Origin: QHXQ01 sp963788965 | GTDB lineage: Bacteria > Acidobacteriota > Blastocatellia > Pyrinomonadales > Pyrinomonadaceae | Direction: 5' to 3' | DNA: 64,000 nt | Assembly (NCBI GenBank): GCA_963788965.1 | Contig: CAWBIK010000008.1 | Location: 62,001-126,000, forward strand | Shown here: one piece after another, positions 33,146 through 42,742 of the stretch | Layout: each line of letters opens with the position of its first letter | Position numbering within the stretch: the first letter of the stretch is position 1 | Made by a program: the position numbers and the translations under genes | Notes under the pieces: generated by a model | Database searches by the model: none | What the model saw: the letters and a program-made list of their open reading frames with translations, nothing else | Told to the model about the DNA's origin: nothing

Positions 33146-33460
33146 TGTCCGCCGCTTTCAGCCCGGCCCGTCGCGCTCGAACCGCGCCTGATCGCGCTTT
33201 TACCCCGGCCGTTCTCACTTTTAGCCCGACAGATGACACTTTGAGCGCGGCCGTTCGCGCTCAAAGTGAGAACGTCCGGGCTTTTTACCTGATCGTTCTC
33301 ACTTTTTACCCCATCAGTCGCACTTTAAGCGAGAACGTTCTCGCTTTTAGCCCGGCTGGCCGGACTTTTTACCTCGTCGGTCGCACTTTGAGTCGGAACG
33401 ATGAGGTAAAAAGTGCGACAGTCCACACTTTTTACCTCATCGTTCGCGCTTTTAGGTGGA
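33146..33460. repeat. Fifteen-unit array of imperfect 21-bp repeats, partly in inverted orientation
   Basis: The stretch divides exactly into 15 units of 21 bp, such as TCGTTCTCACTTTTTACCCC plus one base. Some units are reverse complements of the others but keep the same phase. This creates a perfect 20-bp dyad (33396-33415 with 33426-33445) and a 13-bp dyad (33237-33249 with 33256-33268). All units are multiples of three, so one plus-strand frame is open as a heptad repeat (SENVLAF-SPAGRTF). No ribosome site or family supports translation. It ends 3 bp before the stop of the anti-sigma-like gene. Confidence 0.85.
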
Positions 33461-33463
33461 GAA

Positions 33464-34462
33464 TTACTGTTTTCTGACGATCCTGAAGGAGTAATCGGCC
33501 ACGCCCTCGAAGTCGCCGTCGGGGCGCTGGCCCGTGAGGAGCAGTATGTAGTCGCCGGGGGGCAGGTCGCGCGCGGGCAGGGTGGGGAGCGTGAGCGTGC
33601 CGCCCGCGCCGGCCGGTTTGAGCGCGTCCACGCGGCGCACTTCGCGCCCGCCCGCCGTCTCGATCACGGCGCGATAATTGTTGTAGGCGCTGGCTTCGAC
33701 GTTAAGACGCAGGCGGATGGCGGACGCGTCGGCGGGCACACGCAGCGGGCTTGCGCCGCCGCCCCGGACGAGGCCGGGCGTTAGGGCAAACGACAAGACA
33801 GAGGCGCGCGGTGCGGCCTTGACGGCTTGCGGTGGCGGCATGGGCCGTAGCGCAGGGGCAGCGTCGCCGCCCGGTTGCACGAGTGCGGGCGCGGGCGGCG
33901 TGGGCTGGCCTGCGAGCTGCGCGAGTAGTTCTTCGCGCCGCGCCTGTTCGGCGGCGGCCCGCTGTTCGGATTCCTGCGCCCGCGCGGTGAGCGTCGCTTG
34001 CTCGGCGCGCAACTGGCGCAGTTCGGCGTGTGTCTGCGCGCGTTCAAAGAGCAGCCACGGGAGACTTATGGCGATGACCAGCACGGCGGCGGCGAGGGCG
34101 AAACGCAAGCCCGCGCCGCAGGCGCGTAGCGCGGCAAAGAGCGAGGGCGGTGCGGGCGCAGGCTCAGGCAGCACAGGCGCGGGGCGCGCGGCCGTTGCGG
34201 CTTCGGCCAACGCCCGCGCGAACTTTACACGCTCGCGCCCGCGCGGCTCGGTCAAGAGATTTGCCTCGAAGCGCGCGCGGGCCGCCGCCGGTAATTCGCC
34301 GCGCACGTAGGCGTCGTATAGCTCGTTTTCGGCGACGAGCATCTGGTCGAAGGCCTCTTCGTCCGTGAAGTAGGCCGCTTCAAGCCGTTCGCGCTCGCGC
34401 TCGGACAGTTCGCCCAGTAGATACCGGGTTTGGTCTGTTTCTATGTGTGTGTTACTTGCCAA
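33464..34462 (-). CDS. Anti-sigma-like single-span membrane protein
   Basis: 332 residues. The N-terminal cytoplasmic part (RYLLGELSERERERLEAAYF ... DEEAFDQMLVAENELYDAYV) resembles the zf-HC2-type region of Acidobacteriota anti-sigma proteins, but lacks the HxxxCxxC zinc site. One span lies at about 117-137 (FALAAAVLVIAISLPWLLF), then a coiled-coil Gln/Glu/Ala region, a Pro-rich linker and a beta-sandwich-like outer domain ending in YSFRIVRKQ. It is directly downstream of the sigma gene and most likely controls it. The outer domain could receive an envelope signal or be cut by proteases. Confidence 0.75.
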   Translation of the reverse strand: MASNTHIETDQTRYLLGELSERERERLEAAYFTDEEAFDQMLVAENELYDAYVRGELPAAARARFEANLLTEPRGRERVKFARALAEAATAARPAPVLPEPAPAPPSLFAALRACGAGLRFALAAAVLVIAISLPWLLFERAQTHAELRQLRAEQATLTARAQESEQRAAAEQARREELLAQLAGQPTPPAPALVQPGGDAAPALRPMPPPQAVKAAPRASVLSFALTPGLVRGGGASPLRVPADASAIRLRLNVEASAYNNYRAVIETAGGREVRRVDALKPAGAGGTLTLPTLPARDLPPGDYILLLTGQRPDGDFEGVADYSFRIVRKQ

Positions 34463-34518
34463 ACGGAATTTCCCCCCAGACGTTCCTCACATATACATGG
34501 CCAAAACCGCAAACGATT

Positions 34519-35109
34519 TCATCCGTCCTGCCCCATGCACTGGCGCACGCATGCCTCAAGGCGGTCACGAATCCGGTGCGCGCGGATGCACAGGGCGTTG
34601 AGCGAGATGCCGAGTTGCGTGGCGAGGCGCTTGCGGCGTTCGATCTTCTGGCTCTTGTCGTCCTGATAATACTCGATGATCAGGTAGCGACTCTCCGGCG
34701 TCAGGGTTTCAAGGCAGCGGTCGAAGCACGCGCTGAGCGCGTCCGACTCCGACTCGTCCACCGGCGGCGACGAGTCCACGACGGGCGCAGCCTTGCTCGC
34801 CTCTTGTTCACGCGCACTCTCTTTGAGCCATTCGGAGAAGACCAGCTTCGCCACGCCGTACATATAGGCGTTGAGATTCTCAATCACCGCGCCCTCTTCA
34901 AGCCGGCGGGCGAGGCGATTGAGCGTCTCCTCGGCCGGTTTGTCGGGATCGGTCGCCTTGCGCCACTGGAAATACTTGACGAGCTTGAGCCGCAAACGCT
35001 CGTACTTCACGCCCGCCTGCTCGCGGTCTGCGTCGAGCCGTGCGAGCAGGCAGTCGAAGGCCGCCTGCGTCAGAATCCAGTCCTTCTTCAGTGTGACAGG
35101 GGAATCCAC
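34519..35109 (-). CDS. Sigma-70-like (ECF-type) transcription factor
   Basis: 196 residues. The region-2-like part is LRLKLVKYFQWRKATDPDKPAEETLNRLARRL (split here only for reading) with NLNAYMYGVAKLVFSEWLK. The region-4 helix-turn-helix is LTPESRYLIIEYYQ..RRKRLATQLGISLNALCIRAHRIRDRLEACV. Such divergent sigma factors are common beside TPR-CHAT genes in Acidobacteriota. Start ATG 35109. The anti-sigma-like gene begins 56 bp later, and the TPR-CHAT gene ends 214 bp upstream. Confidence 0.78.
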   Translation of the reverse strand: MDSPVTLKKDWILTQAAFDCLLARLDADREQAGVKYERLRLKLVKYFQWRKATDPDKPAEETLNRLARRLEEGAVIENLNAYMYGVAKLVFSEWLKESAREQEASKAAPVVDSSPPVDESESDALSACFDRCLETLTPESRYLIIEYYQDDKSQKIERRKRLATQLGISLNALCIRAHRIRDRLEACVRQCMGQDG

Positions 35110-35322
35110 GTGCCGGAACGCTCCGTCAAAAGAGATCGGGTCAGATGTTATATGTCGAGACTAGGGGAAGTACGAAGCGTTAAAACCAATGCGCGCTCAG
35201 CGGCTCATTTTCTACGCTTTGACTTGGAAAGGGAAGCTTTAACCTGCGGGACAGCGAAAAATTTAAGAGCACGAGGCGGGTTTGATGCACAGACTTGCGA
35301 ACGGGTAGGAAGCGGGCCGGCG
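35110..35322. promoter_or_regulatory. Gap upstream of the sigma gene
   Basis: 213 bp between the TPR-CHAT stop and the sigma start. It is AT-richer than the neighbours and could hold a separate sigma-gene promoter. No clear consensus is seen. Confidence 0.35.
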
Positions 35323-38300
35323 TCAGCGCCATTCGCCTTGCAAGGTGAAAGCGGCCCAGTAATAAGGTGAGCGCCACTGGTTCTGTCGCCACATCTGGAC
35401 TTGCGCCGCGCGCAGGGCCGCCGCCGGTCGCAGCCCGTCGCGCAGCATCGCCCGGTAGAACTCACCCATCAGTTTAGCGGTCGCGGCGTCGTCCACTTTC
35501 CAGAGACTCGCCACGACGCGCGCCGCGCCCGCGTACATGAAGCCGCGTGTCAGGCCGACTAGCCCTTCGCCCTGCACTTCTTTGCCGAGCGCCGTCTGGC
35601 AAGCCGATAGCACGACGAGATCGGCCGGCAAGTTGAGATTGTAAACCTCGTGCAGTTGGAGAAAGCCGTCTTGGCGGTTGCCCGCTTCGTCAAATAGCGA
35701 AAGCACTATGTCCGACAATTCAGGATGTTCGCTGTTGAGCCGTCCATGCGTGGCAAAGTGGACGATGCGATAGTGTGACAGGTCAGCGCCGGTGGCGGTG
35801 GCGCGACTTGCGCGGAAGCCTGAAGCCAGCAGCCCGTCGCCCGTCAACACGGACGCCATGATCGCCTCGGCCTCGCGTTGCGAGAAGGGCAGGCGCGCGA
35901 TCCGCAGATCGTCGCCGGGCCCGTCGAGGCTGCGCAACGTCCTCGGCTTGACGCGTGCGACGACCGCGCCGTGCGCCGCGTTAGCGTTGCGTTTGCGTTA
36001 GCGTTGCCGTTCGTCTGATCTGTGCGCCGGCCGCCGCGCGCAAACTTCGTCGCCGCCAAACGCTCGTCGTCCACGTCGAAGACCGGATCGGCGATGACCG
36101 CAACCGACTTCGGCGCGGGCGTGCGCCCACGCAACTCCGCGCGCATCACCGCCAGCACGGCCGCCGACGGCAAACTCACAACTTCATGCTCGGCGATCAA
36201 CGGCACGTCGCCCGTCGTGGGCAAGGCCGCGAAGGGCACGTACTGCAACGCGCCGTCGGCGACGACGACGATACGCTTCTGGCCCAACTCGCCCGCAACC
36301 GGACCCAAGAGCATGCGCGCGAGCGTCTGTGCGGCGGTCGTGTAGTCCGTCTCGGCTTGCCGCACGCGCGCCTGCCATTGCAGCGCCGTCTCGCCCGGCA
36401 CTTGCCGGTTGCGCGCCGTCAATAATTCGTACACACGCCGCGCCGCCTGTTCCACTTGCGCGCGCGCGGGCAACTCGAAGCTCTTGATCGTATCGGGCGT
36501 CACCGCCCACACGAAGCTGCGCTCTTGGCCGAGCGCATATTCGAGCAGCACCGTGTCCGCGTCCAAGACTTGCTGTTGCATCTCCGTGAGCGTGAGCGGC
36601 GCGGGCTGCACGAGGGCCGCGTAGCGCGGACTCGACGCTCTGATGTGGCCTTGCACCTGTTGATATTCTCGCGTGAGCGCATTCAACGAACGTTCGAGCG
36701 CCGCCCACTCTTCGGGCGTAGCTTTGCGACGCGCCAACCTGAACTGCTGCTCGGCTTGCGTGTTGAGTTGTAGCTGCAACTCACGCTCGCGCCGCAACAG
36801 GTCGGCGTCCACGCCCTGTCTTATGTCCTTGCGCCCTTCCGCCAGCGACTCGATCAACGAGCGCGCGCGCCCGCGTTCGCTCGCTTCAAAAGCTGCGACC
36901 TCGAACCGTCCCGCCGGTTGCTGCCCGTGCAGGCGCATCAGCACATCGACGTAAAACTCATACTGTTGATGCACGGTGGTGGAGTAGGAAGCGCGCATGT
37001 CCTGACCGGCCACTTTCGTGCGCAGCGTGTCGCCGATCTTCAACGCCTCTTCGATGTGCGCGCGCGCCGCCGTCAGATCGCCGCGGCCTCGTTCGACGCG
37101 CGCGAGGCCGTAGAGCGTTTGCAATTCGCCGGTCGGGCTGAGAATGGCCCGGTTCAATTCGAGCGCCTTTGTGAAGTGCTCGACCGCTTGCTGCACGTCG
37201 CCCGCTGTGGCGTATGCGTTGCCGATGTTTGTTAGCGTGAGCGCCGTGCCGAGCCGGTCATCGCTCGCGCGATCAAGGGCCAATGCTTGCTGGTAATAAT
37301 CGAGCGCCGCTTTGATGTCGCCCGTTGCTTCGCGCACCGTCCCGATGTTGCGCAGCACGTAAGCTTTTGAACGCTGATCGGATAAGGTGTTGGCTAAGTT
37401 GAGGGCCGATTGATAATAGCCGATTGAGCGTTGCGGCTCGCCGATGGATGAATAGAGTTGACCGAGCCTGATCGTATTGTACAACTCGCATTGAGAACTG
37501 CGACTGCGGCAGAGTTGGAGCGCCTGATCGTAGTATTCAATCGCTTCCTTAGGTTTATTCAGACCCGTGTAGATATAGCCCATGCCGTTGAGGATGCGCG
37601 CTTCGCCGAGTCTGTCTTCGATGAGTTGGAACAGCAGCCGGGCTTGATTGTATAAACCGAGCGCCACTTGCTTGTCGTCAAGCTTGTTATGTATGTGCGC
37701 GATGGCCGTGAGCGTCAACGCCTGCCCGCGCACGTCGCGCGCGGCTTGCCAGAGCGTGAGCGCCTGCTGATAAAAGTCGGCGGCCTGTTTCAGTTCGCTT
37801 AAATCCGATTGCGTATAACCCAGACACAGGAACGTCTGCGCGAGGCCGCGGCGATCTCCAAGCGCCTGCCATAGCGGCAACGCCCGCTTGTAATAATCAA
37901 GCGCCTGTCGCGGCTGGCCGCGATACGAATAGGCATCGCCCATGTTGTTCAGGGCGTCGGCCTCGCCCCGGCTGTATTGCTCGCGCCGACTCAAGGCGAG
38001 CGCCTTGTCACATAGTTCTAACGCCGGCTGATATTTGCCCAACAAAATATTGACCGAGGCCAACCCGTTCAGGGCCTCGATCTCGCGGCGAGCATCACGG
38101 GCCGCTTGACTCAGGCGCAACGCTTGCTCGTAACACGTGAGCGCCGTCTGCGTCGCGCCGAGTTGCTGGTGCGCGTCGCCGATGAGCCACCATGCGTGCG
38201 CCTCTTCCGCCTGCGCGCCCGCTGCGTGCCATAACACGCGGGCCTGTTCGTATTTCTTAATCGCCTTGCGTTGCGCTTCGGCCCGCCCTTCGGCCCACAG

Positions 38301-38447
38301 TTGCTCGCCTTCGGCCAGAGCTTGCGCGGCCGGCGTGGGCTTGACACTTTGGGCACGGCTCGCCGGGCCGGCCGCATGCAGCAGCACGACCGTTAGGAGC
38401 AGCACATTGGTCCAATGTCGGAGCAACTTGTGCAACGGACGTAACAC
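35323..38447 (-). pseudogene. Exported TPR-CHAT (caspase-like) protease, one-base frameshift in the CHAT domain
   Basis: About 1040 residues if repaired. A signal peptide (RHWTNVLLLTVVLLHAAGPASRAQ) is followed by about 10 tetratricopeptide repeats (residues 40-480), a helical linker and a CHAT peptidase domain. The catalytic His (IVHFATHGRLN) and Cys (LVVLSACQTALG) are both in the second frame. The break is near 35990, inside a run of AACGCA/AACGCT hexamers. Adding one A joins NANANANAAHGAVVARVKP. Export places the protease outside the cytoplasm. The repair of a single base suggests a sequencing error or recent inactivation. Confidence 0.8.
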
Positions 38448-38510
38448 ACGGCGACTCTTATGTCGCCTGCTGACGCTTCCCCTTGTTCGCGGCCCGCTTA
38501 AACGCGCGCC

Positions 38511-40236
38511 CTAATCGGCACTGCTCGAAGACAGCGGCTCCTCGTGCGCGTCGCCTTCAGAACTTTGCTTACCCTCGCCGGCCGTCCCACACGAGCACTC
38601 GAAATAAGCGATAGGCGGGTTCTTCATGCTGCCGACGCTGTTGCCCATGAGGCGGCTGTTGATGGTCACGTCGAAGCGGCTGTTAATCGTTACGTCAAAC
38701 CGGCTGTTGATCGTCACGTCGAAGCGGTCGTTCGGCGGCAGGAAGCCGAGGCCGAGTGGAGTCTGGGGGCGGACGCCTAGCTGGCTGTATTGCAACTCGG
38801 CGGCGGTCTTCGGTGGGCTACAGGCGCGCGGCGCGCGGCGCGTCTCTTTCACGTACTTCGTTAGAAAGTCGTACCAGCCAGTGGCTTGCGCGAACTCAAG
38901 TTCGGCGTAACGTTCGGAGACTTGCGCCCACGGGAAATAGACCGACAACCCGTGCGAGTATTGCACGGCGGGGCCGCTATAACATGAACGCATGATCATC
39001 GGCGGTTTCGCCGCTTCCTTGCTCGTCGCCTCTTTATCCGATTCGTACCCTGTGCCCTTGAAGCCTTTCAAGACCTGCTTCACCTTGTCGCAGGCAGTCT
39101 TGAGGTTCTCGGCAATCGGCATCCCGCGCAGCAGCGCCGTGCCCGTCCGCAAACTTTCGTCCGGCGCTTCGTCCTTGGCATCGGGGTCCGCTCGACAGCA
39201 GGTTGCAGAAGTCGTACAGATCGACGTATGAGTCGTTCTTGTAACTCTGCGCTTCCCAATGCGCCAGCACGATGGCCCGCCGCCCCTCGGCGCTGTGCTC
39301 CACCTGATCGGACAACTCTTGCGCCAACACTTTCACGGCCGCCGCGAGGTCGTCGCATCTGTCCAGACGGCACGCCGATAGATCGACCGAGCGCCCGGCC
39401 GGCAGATAGTCGCTGTAGTACCTGATGTATTTCTCGACGATGCTGACGGCGAATTGCTCCGGCGTGAACTCAGCCTCGGTCGAGTCCACCTGCGTGAACA
39501 ACTCGGTCAGGATACGCTCGTAAGGCCAACCCGTGTTCGGCTCGAAGCCTTCGGCCCCGACGAGAAATTCAACGTACTTACGCAACTCGAAACAAGTCTC
39601 GGCCATGCTCATCAAGCACGAGTCGATCCCTAACAGGTTGATCATGAAATCTTCCGGCGGGTTCGTCGGAAACCTGTTGGCCACGTCCTTACGCAGTTCG
39701 GATAGCACCCATTGCAACTTGGGGATGCTGAGCGTGTCGGGCGGGTCGGCTTGCTTCGAGAGAAAGTCGCCGTCCGCGCCGCTGCCGTGCCCGGACAGGA
39801 TGACCACGTTGTTCGCCGCACGCGACTCAACCGAGGACGACAGAAAATCCTTGAGCACTTGCCGGTAACTCGTCTCGGTCGTGTTCACGGTGTTAACGAC
39901 GTGCTTGCTCAACAAGCCGTCCCTTTGGCTGGGCACGCCATTGTGCCTGTCGCGCGTCAGGATGTAACGGTCTTCATTGCCGCCGAGGCCGCTGGCGTCG
40001 AGTTGCGCGATGACGCGGACGCTGTAGTCAAGCCCTTGTTCCAGTTCGGGCGACAGCCGCGCGCCGGTCTTCTTGGCTTCCGCGCGGGTTTGTTCTCTGG
40101 CTACCTTGCGCTCCACTTCTTTGCTGGCGGCGGCACGCCGCATCTCGTTAAGCGCGAAGACACACTCTTCGGCGAGGTTGTTCTCGCCGGCCAGATAAAC
40201 CATCACCGTCCACTTTTTGAGATCCATTGTAGCCAT
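38511..40236 (-). pseudogene. Clostripain-like (peptidase C11) protease, one frameshift
   Basis: The first frame has the C11 hallmarks: WTVMVYLAGENNLAEE at the start, the His block VVILSGHGSGADGDFL and the Cys block LLGIDSCLMSMAETCFEL. The frame is lost near 39190 (NLLSS/DPDAKDEAPDES), and the second frame carries the remainder, including MRSCYSGPAVQYSHGLSVYFPW, typical of the family C-terminus. I chose ATG 40236, with GGGAG upstream. No signal peptide is obvious. Three 8-residue repeats RFDVTINS lie near the end, followed by a Cys-containing tail (YFECSCGTAGEG). Confidence 0.82.
38653..38724 (-). repeat. Three 24-bp tandem repeats encoding RFDVTINS
   Basis: Three consecutive near-identical 24-bp units at 38653-38676, 38677-38700 and 38701-38724, inside the C11 protease gene. 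Confidence 0.85.
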
Positions 40237-40570
40237 TGTGTTCGCGCTCCCGGATGGGTTGGATTGAAGCAAACTTCAGCGAGCCTTTGCTTAGTTGGGC
40301 TGGGATCGCAGCAAGAGCGGCCGGTGTCGCCAGATCAAAAGTGCGTGGCAGCGCACAATCTATTACATACCGACAAAAAGTCAAGCAATATTCCCGGCGC
40401 GCAACTGAGGGGCCCGCGCGCGTGAATGTGACTTGTGCTCTCGTCCATATGTGGCGATGCGCGGCAAAACATTTCGGGCGTTGAACCCGCCGGGCCAACC
40501 CCCGTGGCGTGAGCTTGAATGAGGTTGTGTTGCGACCCGCCCGGTGTGGCGCGGGCGCGATCAGGTGGTG
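40237..40570. promoter_or_regulatory. Upstream region of the C11 / TPR-CHAT / sigma operon
   Basis: About 330 bp without a convincing gene, likely holding the minus-strand promoter of the operon. A run rich in AT near 40340-40390 is the best candidate. Confidence 0.4.
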
Positions 40571-40572
40571 GG

Positions 40573-40785
40573 CTAGTCGGCGTTGGAGGACGCGGGCGCG
40601 AACTGCTCGCAGTGCTGACAGAGCGGCACGCCGGCCGGTCGCTCGGCCATGATGTGCGGCGTCTGCCGCCCGGCCCACAAACTGATCAGGTCGAGTTGGT
40701 CGGCGCACGCGCCGCAGGGCGCTTTCCCGTCGTTCATGTCTTCGAGGATGTGGCAGAGCGCCTTGTCGCGGTTGATAAAGTACAA
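40573..40785 (-). CDS. Small protein with two CxxC motifs
   Basis: 70 residues from TTG 40785 (LYFINRDKALCHILEDMNDG). The pairs CGAC and CQHC, about 40 residues apart, could bind one zinc ion. No family recognised. An AAGGA lies upstream at a suitable distance. It lies alone between the protease operon and the gas-vesicle cluster. Confidence 0.45.
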   Translation of the reverse strand: MYFINRDKALCHILEDMNDGKAPCGACADQLDLISLWAGRQTPHIMAERPAGVPLCQHCEQFAPASSNAD

Positions 40786-41086
40786 GACCCTATCGTCCTT
40801 CGCATTGTTTTTTTACAACCCAAGCTTTGTAACCTTATGGCGAGGCAAAGCTGATACCAAAACTCGTGACAAAATTTTGAAAACTTGCGGCAAATTTGTG
40901 CGGCGCGGCCTGTGAGCTACATCACAGCTTAAGGGCGCGGCGCAGATTGCCGTTGCTAAAAATATGGCCCGCAAATTATTATGTTAGAGTCACACAACAG
41001 AAGCCGTTGTGCGGTAAATCATCTTGCCCGTGGCTCAAGTTTTCGCGCCCCTAAACTTTCAAGCAACAAGGTTGTGTTAAGAGCTT
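40786..41086. promoter_or_regulatory. Divergent promoter region upstream of the gas-vesicle cluster
   Basis: About 300 bp, notably AT-rich from 40800 to 41000 (TTTTTTTACAACCC, AAATTATTATGTTAGAG). TATTATGTT near 40978 is a possible -10 element. It is the only obvious promoter region for the cluster. Confidence 0.4.
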
Positions 41087-41893
41087 ATGACCACTGAACT
41101 GGAACAAGCCCCGGCTGCTGAAGCGACCGCCGAAGGCAAGTATGTCTACTGCATCATCGAAACCGGCGCACCGCGCTCGTTCGGCCCGATGGGCATCGGC
41201 GGGCGCGGCGACGACGTGTACACCGTCCATCATCGCGGCCTGGCCGCCGTCGTCTCGAACACGCCGCTGGTCGTCTATGACCCGACGCGCGAGAACGTCT
41301 TCGCGCACGAACAGGTGAACGAGACGGTGATGCGCGAGTTCACCGTGTTGCCGATGGCGTTCGGCGCGCTGTTTCGCACCGAAGAGGACATCATCGAGTT
41401 GATTCGCGGCACGTATGATGCGCTGCGCGACGTGCTGGCGAAGATGGAAGGCAAGGTCGAGTTCGGCCTCAAGGTCAACTGGGATCGGGATCGCGTCATC
41501 GCCGAGTTGGAACAGCAGAACGAAGAGATACGCCACCTCAAAGAACAGATCACGCAACGCACCACCGGCTCGACCTACTTCGCGCGCATGCAACTGGGCC
41601 GGCTCGTCGAAACGGCGCTCTCCGATCAAGCCGACGCTTACATCCGCGAAGTCTATTCCGTCCTGCGCGACACGGCGGTTGCTTCGCGCGCCAACAAGCC
41701 CATCGGCGACAAGATGATCATGAACGCCGCGTTTCTGATCGAACGCAGCGACGAGGCCGAGTTTGACCGCCATGTAAACGAGTTGGCCGCCAAGTACGAA
41801 GGCAAGTGCTCGTTCAAGTACACGGGGCCGTGGCCGCCTTACAACTTCGTCCACATTCGTCTCAAGCTCGAACGCGGCGAAGGCGCGGCGTAA
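41087..41893 (+). CDS. gvpF: Gas vesicle protein GvpF/GvpL, copy 1
   Basis: 268 residues. The N-terminal motif GKYVYCII and the block VLPMAFGALFRTEEDI are standard for GvpF/L, and the C-terminal domain ends FKYTGPWPPYNFVHI. GvpF/L proteins bind GvpA during vesicle assembly and are minor shell-associated factors. It is the first gene of the cluster. An IS1595-family element was inserted directly after its stop codon without changing the coding sequence. Confidence 0.92.
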   Translation: MTTELEQAPAAEATAEGKYVYCIIETGAPRSFGPMGIGGRGDDVYTVHHRGLAAVVSNTPLVVYDPTRENVFAHEQVNETVMREFTVLPMAFGALFRTEEDIIELIRGTYDALRDVLAKMEGKVEFGLKVNWDRDRVIAELEQQNEEIRHLKEQITQRTTGSTYFARMQLGRLVETALSDQADAYIREVYSVLRDTAVASRANKPIGDKMIMNAAFLIERSDEAEFDRHVNELAAKYEGKCSFKYTGPWPPYNFVHIRLKLERGEGAA

Positions 41894-41900
41894 AATATTA

Positions 41901-42735
41901 GGTAATTAGGGAGAAAAGTAACCAGCGTCATAAGCTAAGTACGCATGGTTACAGTGAGATCGAGCCATTTCAGTTGTGCGGCCAACTTTAGCCGAGGCAG
42001 AAAGTGCATCTTCTGCGGCTCGTTCAAGGTCTGCCGCACGGCTCGCCGCTACGTTAAATGTCGGCGTTGTGCCCGGCAGAAATCGCTCGCACAGCTTCGC
42101 CGTGAACTGGAGATCATCAAAGGCTTTTACCAACAAGTGCCAGCCTATCGCTTGGCCACGGACTTGAAGCTGGATCAGAAGACGGTGGCGCGTGTCTATC
42201 AGCACTTGCGCGAATGTCTCTATCACACGGCCGAGCTTGAGGCGGGCAAACTGCGCGGCGAGATCGAACTCGACGAGGCTTACTTCGGTGGTCGGCGCAA
42301 AGGTAAGCGTGGGCGCGGGGCCGCCGGCAAAAGCCTCGTTTTCGGGCTGTTGGAGCGCAAAGGGCGGGTTTACACCAAAGTCGTCGAGCACGTCAGCGCG
42401 GCTGAACTGATGGAGCACATCCGCGCCAAGACGCGGAAAGGCTCGGTCTATTACACGGACAGCTTTCGTGGCTATCAATCGTTGAAGCGGTACGGTAAGC
42501 ATCACCAAGTTAATCACTCAAAAGCCTATGTGGACAAGAGAACTAAAAATCACATCAATGGCATCGAAGGTTTTTGGAGTTACGCTAAGCACATCCTGTA
42601 TAACTATCGGGGCGTGTCGAAGTATCATTTCCCAATGTACTTGAAAGAGATCGAATACCGGTTCAATCATCGCGGAGAGAATCTGTACAAGCAGTTCATC
42701 AAGCTCTACTTTGGTTACGATTCTCCCTAATTACC
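41901..42735 (+). mobile_element. Complete IS1595-family insertion sequence, 835 bp
   Basis: The perfect 14-bp inverted ends GGTAATTAGGGAGA (41901-41914) and complement (42722-42735) are bounded by an 8-bp target duplication. One transposase gene fills the element in the same orientation as the gas-vesicle genes. The intact ends and duplication indicate a recent insertion. Confidence 0.93.
41945..42730 (+). CDS. IS1595-family transposase with N-terminal zinc ribbon
   Basis: 261 residues. The zinc ribbon uses CIFCGS and CRRCARQ. The DDE core has GEIELDEAYFGG, VYYTDSFRGYQS and NHINGIEGFWSYAK, followed by YRFNHRGENLY. Its stop codon TAA lies inside the right inverted repeat, as in many compact IS1595 elements. 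All expected blocks are present, so it is probably active. Confidence 0.9.
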   Translation: MVTVRSSHFSCAANFSRGRKCIFCGSFKVCRTARRYVKCRRCARQKSLAQLRRELEIIKGFYQQVPAYRLATDLKLDQKTVARVYQHLRECLYHTAELEAGKLRGEIELDEAYFGGRRKGKRGRGAAGKSLVFGLLERKGRVYTKVVEHVSAAELMEHIRAKTRKGSVYYTDSFRGYQSLKRYGKHHQVNHSKAYVDKRTKNHINGIEGFWSYAKHILYNYRGVSKYHFPMYLKEIEYRFNHRGENLYKQFIKLYFGYDSP

Positions 42736-42742
42736 AAATATT

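Noticed and set aside
33146..33460. CRISPR array in the 21-bp repeat region
   Set aside because: Units are contiguous without spacers of constant size, some are inverted, and no cas genes are near.
22925..33460. Integrated prophage
   Set aside because: No capsid, tail, terminase or integrase genes were found, only regulators, toxin-antitoxin genes and transposase-like proteins.
33136..33477. Heptad-repeat protein encoded across the 21-bp array
   Set aside because: The open frame is explained by the 21-bp period. There is no ribosome site, and inverted units give unrelated residues. I kept it as a repeat, not a gene.
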